From Treponema sp. UBA4232 (GTDB lineage Bacteria; Spirochaetota; Spirochaetia; Treponematales; Treponemataceae), in NCBI GenBank assembly GCA_002396325.1, contig DGXM01000110.1, positions 1-8,278 on the forward strand: DNA of 8,278 bases, in the 5' to 3' direction. A program made the translations under genes and the position numbers. Position 1 is the stretch's first letter, and every line of letters starts with the position of its first letter. Shown here one piece after another: positions 6,524-8,278 of the stretch. The notes under the pieces are model-generated. The model was not told where the DNA came from. It saw nothing but the letters and a program-made list of their open reading frames with translations, and did not search any database.

Positions 6524-7723
6524 ATGAACGGAAGATTTCATTTAGCAAGATTCGCAGCCCTGTCAGTGTTGTGTCTGACCCCGGTTCTCTCATACGCCGG
6601 AGGCACCTCTATTTCATACAATGGTGGAAGAAACTATTCCTACACCGAAAGAACCGACCTCCGGCGCTATGACAACGGAAAATACACAGGCCTCACAAGC
6701 CGCGAAGTCCGTTCGTTTATGACAGACGTTACATCAATCGCAGACAAAAAAGAAGGGCTTTCACGCTACGACGGAAATTTCTACGTGCTCGAAAAGACCG
6801 TGCGCGGGAAAAAAAACGTTGACGGTGGAATACAGATGGCCATTCCCTCATCGTTCACAATTGGAAGGGACGGGGAACTCTCCATTCAGGAAGACAACGG
6901 ATTTCCATCGTTCCGCTCATTTCCTCATTATCCTGAAGAAGACGTGGAGCCCGGCGACAAATGGACCGGAGAAAGCCTACGTGCAGTGGATCTGGGCGGT
7001 GGAAACATTTTCATTCCTATGCTCGTGGAATACACCTACCTTCGCGAGGGCACATGGAAGAACGAACCGGTTCACATCATACAGGCAAAATGGGCCACGA
7101 GATTTCCCGGAGACTGTGAGATTCCCGATGGAATGTCTTCTGCAGCAGGAAGCCACAGAGCAACACTCTGCATAAGTGCTTTGAATGGAGCCATGCTTTT
7201 GTGCTCCGACACCGTGGACGAAACTTTTTTTTACGAGGACGGAAATACTGTTTCATTCAAGGGAACAATTTCACTTTTCACGGATTACGCCCCAAAAGTG
7301 GACAGAAGGGAAGTGCGCGTGGAACTGGAAAAAAACAGGGAGAAAATCCCGGACGGCATCACAATCGACGAGACGGATTCCGGATTAAGGCTTACGATAA
7401 AAAACCTCCAGTTTGCAAGCGACAGTGCGGATCTTCTTCCCGGAGAGAGCGAAAGACTTGATCTGATTGCCGAAATGCTCAAAAAATCACCGAAGTCGCA
7501 GTACCTTGTCACAGGACACACAGCGGATGTGGGAAATGAAAAGGGACAGCAGACTCTTTCCGAGGAGAGAGCAAAAGCCATTGCAGGGGCTTTGATTGAA
7601 AGAGGCATACCAAAGGATCAGATTGTATGCAAAGGCATGGGAGCACGTGTTCCCGTTGCAACAAACAGCACACCGGAAGGCATGGCCCGGAACAGACGAG
7701 TGGAAATCACCATTTTGGAATAA
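6524..7723 (+). CDS. OmpA-family periplasmic protein with C-terminal peptidoglycan-binding domain
   Basis: This 399-residue protein starts at the ATG after GGAGG. A signal peptide (about 1-24, ending LSYA|GG) has no lipobox. Residues about 25-288 form a beta-rich region with no membrane-spanning barrel pattern; it contains FPHYPEEDVEPGDKW (133-147), a P-x(n)-V-x-[PG]-GD-x-W type motif found in secreted beta-sandwich domains. Residues about 289-398 are a clear OmpA-like domain: the FASDSADLLP strand, GHTADVGNEKGQQTLSEERA (331-350) and terminal GMARNRRVEITIL. Asp335 and Arg349 correspond to the Asp/Arg pair that grips the diaminopimelate or equivalent residue of peptidoglycan in this family. 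The expected role is tethering a periplasmic or envelope complex to the cell wall. The architecture (unknown N-terminal domain plus OmpA domain) is like treponemal OmpA-type proteins and unlike the classical E. coli OmpA barrel. It is probably co-transcribed with LRR-B. Confidence 0.9.
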   Translation: MNGRFHLARFAALSVLCLTPVLSYAGGTSISYNGGRNYSYTERTDLRRYDNGKYTGLTSREVRSFMTDVTSIADKKEGLSRYDGNFYVLEKTVRGKKNVDGGIQMAIPSSFTIGRDGELSIQEDNGFPSFRSFPHYPEEDVEPGDKWTGESLRAVDLGGGNIFIPMLVEYTYLREGTWKNEPVHIIQAKWATRFPGDCEIPDGMSSAAGSHRATLCISALNGAMLLCSDTVDETFFYEDGNTVSFKGTISLFTDYAPKVDRREVRVELEKNREKIPDGITIDETDSGLRLTIKNLQFASDSADLLPGESERLDLIAEMLKKSPKSQYLVTGHTADVGNEKGQQTLSEERAKAIAGALIERGIPKDQIVCKGMGARVPVATNSTPEGMARNRRVEITILE

Positions 7724-7776
7724 AAAATCCCCCGCATCGAAGAACTTTCAATGAAGCACTCTTCCGACCGCAGGGG
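7722..7776 (-). terminator. Likely Rho-independent terminator of the 87-residue gene
   Basis: On the minus strand, GGGG/CCCC arms (7776-7773 with 7733-7730) continue through GC/GC, then TCG and AAGA pairs with small bulges, and close over a loop of about 16 nt at 7759-7744. The stem is followed by GA and six Ts (complement of 7727-7722). It sits just past the stop of the minus-strand gene at 7795. In the plus direction no T run follows, so it is a poor terminator for the OmpA-like gene, whose stop codon it overlaps. Confidence 0.55.
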
Positions 7777-7794
7777 TTCTCAATCTTCCGTCCG

Positions 7795-8058
7795 TCAACT
7801 TGCGGCGAAAGCATCGGCTGCTTTCTGAACATCTGCCAGTGAGCCGTATTTTCCGCTCATTATGTCTTTTGCGGCTTGTCCACACCAGGCGGTGTACTCT
7901 CCAGAACCGTTCTTGCTTCCCGCATCAACTGCGTTTTCAAGATAATCAGCGACAGAGGCCGTCAAATCGCCACCGCGTACTGCCATAAACCCGGCAAACG
8001 TGTCTTCCGTGTCCCCTGGTTTTATATTCAAGAACGTTTTAACAGCTGCTTCATCCAT
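7795..8058 (-). CDS. Small acidic hypothetical protein, 87 residues
   Basis: I do not recognise this protein. The reading frame is supported by a perfect GGAGG (8070-8066 on the minus strand) seven bases before ATG, and by a terminator-like hairpin just past its TGA. The product has no signal peptide or membrane segment and is probably cytosolic. It has 13 acidic against 7 basic residues, one Cys (Cys59) and one Trp (Trp58), and probably four short helices (about 2-11, 31-46, 55-68, 74-86) split by Gly-rich turns (GSKNGSGE at 47-54, SGKYGS at 68-73). A Gly-Gly at 29-30 superficially resembles the end of a double-glycine peptide leader, but the usual upstream leader pattern is only partly met. 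The second half faintly recalls helical tails of solute-binding proteins. It is convergent with the OmpA-like gene and flanked on its upstream side by AT-rich DNA. Confidence 0.7.
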   Translation of the reverse strand: MDEAAVKTFLNIKPGDTEDTFAGFMAVRGGDLTASVADYLENAVDAGSKNGSGEYTAWCGQAAKDIMSGKYGSLADVQKAADAFAAS

Positions 8059-8065
8059 TTAAATT

Positions 8066-8070
8066 CCTCC
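8066..8070 (-). promoter_or_regulatory. Ribosome binding site of the 87-residue gene
   Basis: A perfect GGAGG on the minus strand lies seven bases before the ATG at 8058. It is the main reason to accept this short frame as a gene and to reject overlapping plus-strand frames. Confidence 0.75.
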
Positions 8071-8089
8071 GACTGTAGTTTTTGGAGAT

Positions 8090-8126
8090 TTTATACAATC
8101 TTTTATCAATATATCACACCTGTCAA
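8090..8126 (-). promoter_or_regulatory. Possible promoter elements for the 87-residue gene
   Basis: The minus strand carries a consensus -35 TTGACA (8126-8121) and, nearer the gene, TATAAA (8095-8090). These two are 25 nt apart, too far to act together. TTGACA could instead pair with TAAAAG (8105-8100, 15-nt spacer), or TATAAA could act with a poor -35. A promoter here is likely but its exact elements are uncertain. Confidence 0.35.
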
Positions 8127-8278
8127 AATAAATCAACCACAAAAAACTCCCAAATCAAAAATATTCCAAACCCCAGGGGCTCAGCATGATATTAACTTTG
8201 TCTTAATATAGTTCAGTTTTTTTTAGAATAAATCTTTGCAAAATGTTTTCCCTTAAAAAAGAACAGGGCTTCAGCATC
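8127..8278. other. AT-rich intergenic stretch with small inverted repeat and T tract
   Basis: No credible gene is seen on either strand. The stretch is clearly richer in A+T than the genes to its left. It holds a perfect 7-bp inverted repeat ATATTAA/TTAATAT (8189-8195 and 8203-8209, 7-nt loop), followed seven bases later by eight Ts (8217-8224). It also holds two similar 14-mers, at 8174-8187 and 8264-8277. These could be regulatory or terminator parts of a gene beyond the window edge. Confidence 0.5.

Noticed and set aside
7730..7776. Hairpin as a terminator for the OmpA-like gene in the plus direction
   Set aside because: The sequence after the stem on the plus strand (TTCTCAATC) is not a T run; the T tract is present only in the minus direction.
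7876..8211. Plus-strand frame of 111 residues opposite the small gene
   Set aside because: It has no ribosome binding site and runs into AT-rich non-coding DNA; the minus-strand frame has a perfect GGAGG and a terminator.

Overview
The window reads like chromosomal DNA of a host-associated spirochaete, most plausibly a gut, rumen or oral Treponema. That assignment is inferred from the combination of BspA-type leucine-rich-repeat secreted proteins, an OmpA-like periplasmic protein without the usual N-terminal barrel, a treponeme-like outer-membrane barrel protein and moderate GC in the genes. No rRNA, tRNA or other marker in the window confirms it. I see no mobile element, CRISPR array or RNA gene.

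Layout, left to right. (1) Bases 1-1119 (+) are the 3' two-thirds of an ABC-F translation-type ATPase of the YbiT kind; its second nucleotide site is degenerate. (2) Bases 1135-2835 (+), 15 bp later, encode a secreted protein with a short BspA-type LRR block and a long C-terminal region (LRR-A). (3) Bases 2822-4528 (-), converging on LRR-A and overlapping its 3' end by 14 bp, encode a signal-peptide-bearing outer-membrane beta-barrel that resembles the Wzi capsule-assembly family. (4) A 147-bp divergent promoter region follows. (5) Bases 4676-6484 (+) encode LRR-B, a second secreted LRR protein that is a clear paralogue of LRR-A, with more repeats but the same N-terminal cap and C-terminal domain. 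(6) Bases 6524-7723 (+), 39 bp after LRR-B and probably co-transcribed with it, encode a periplasmic protein with a C-terminal OmpA-type peptidoglycan-binding domain. (7) Bases 7795-8058 (-) encode a small acidic 87-residue protein of unknown function with its own ribosome binding site and a likely terminator at 7722-7776. (8) Bases 8071-8278 are AT-rich and non-coding, with a small inverted repeat, a T tract and an imperfect repeat.

Four of the six genes (2, 3, 5, 6) encode exported proteins: two LRR paralogues, an outer-membrane barrel and a peptidoglycan anchor. The most interesting element is the extra-repeat region shared by the two LRR proteins, above all a C-terminal domain ending in a conserved Cys/His motif (Y-x-[VM]-[YF]-C-x-P-x-H-x-x-D-[WY]) that I do not recognise. 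A joint surface function is an inference from gene order and not something the sequence proves.
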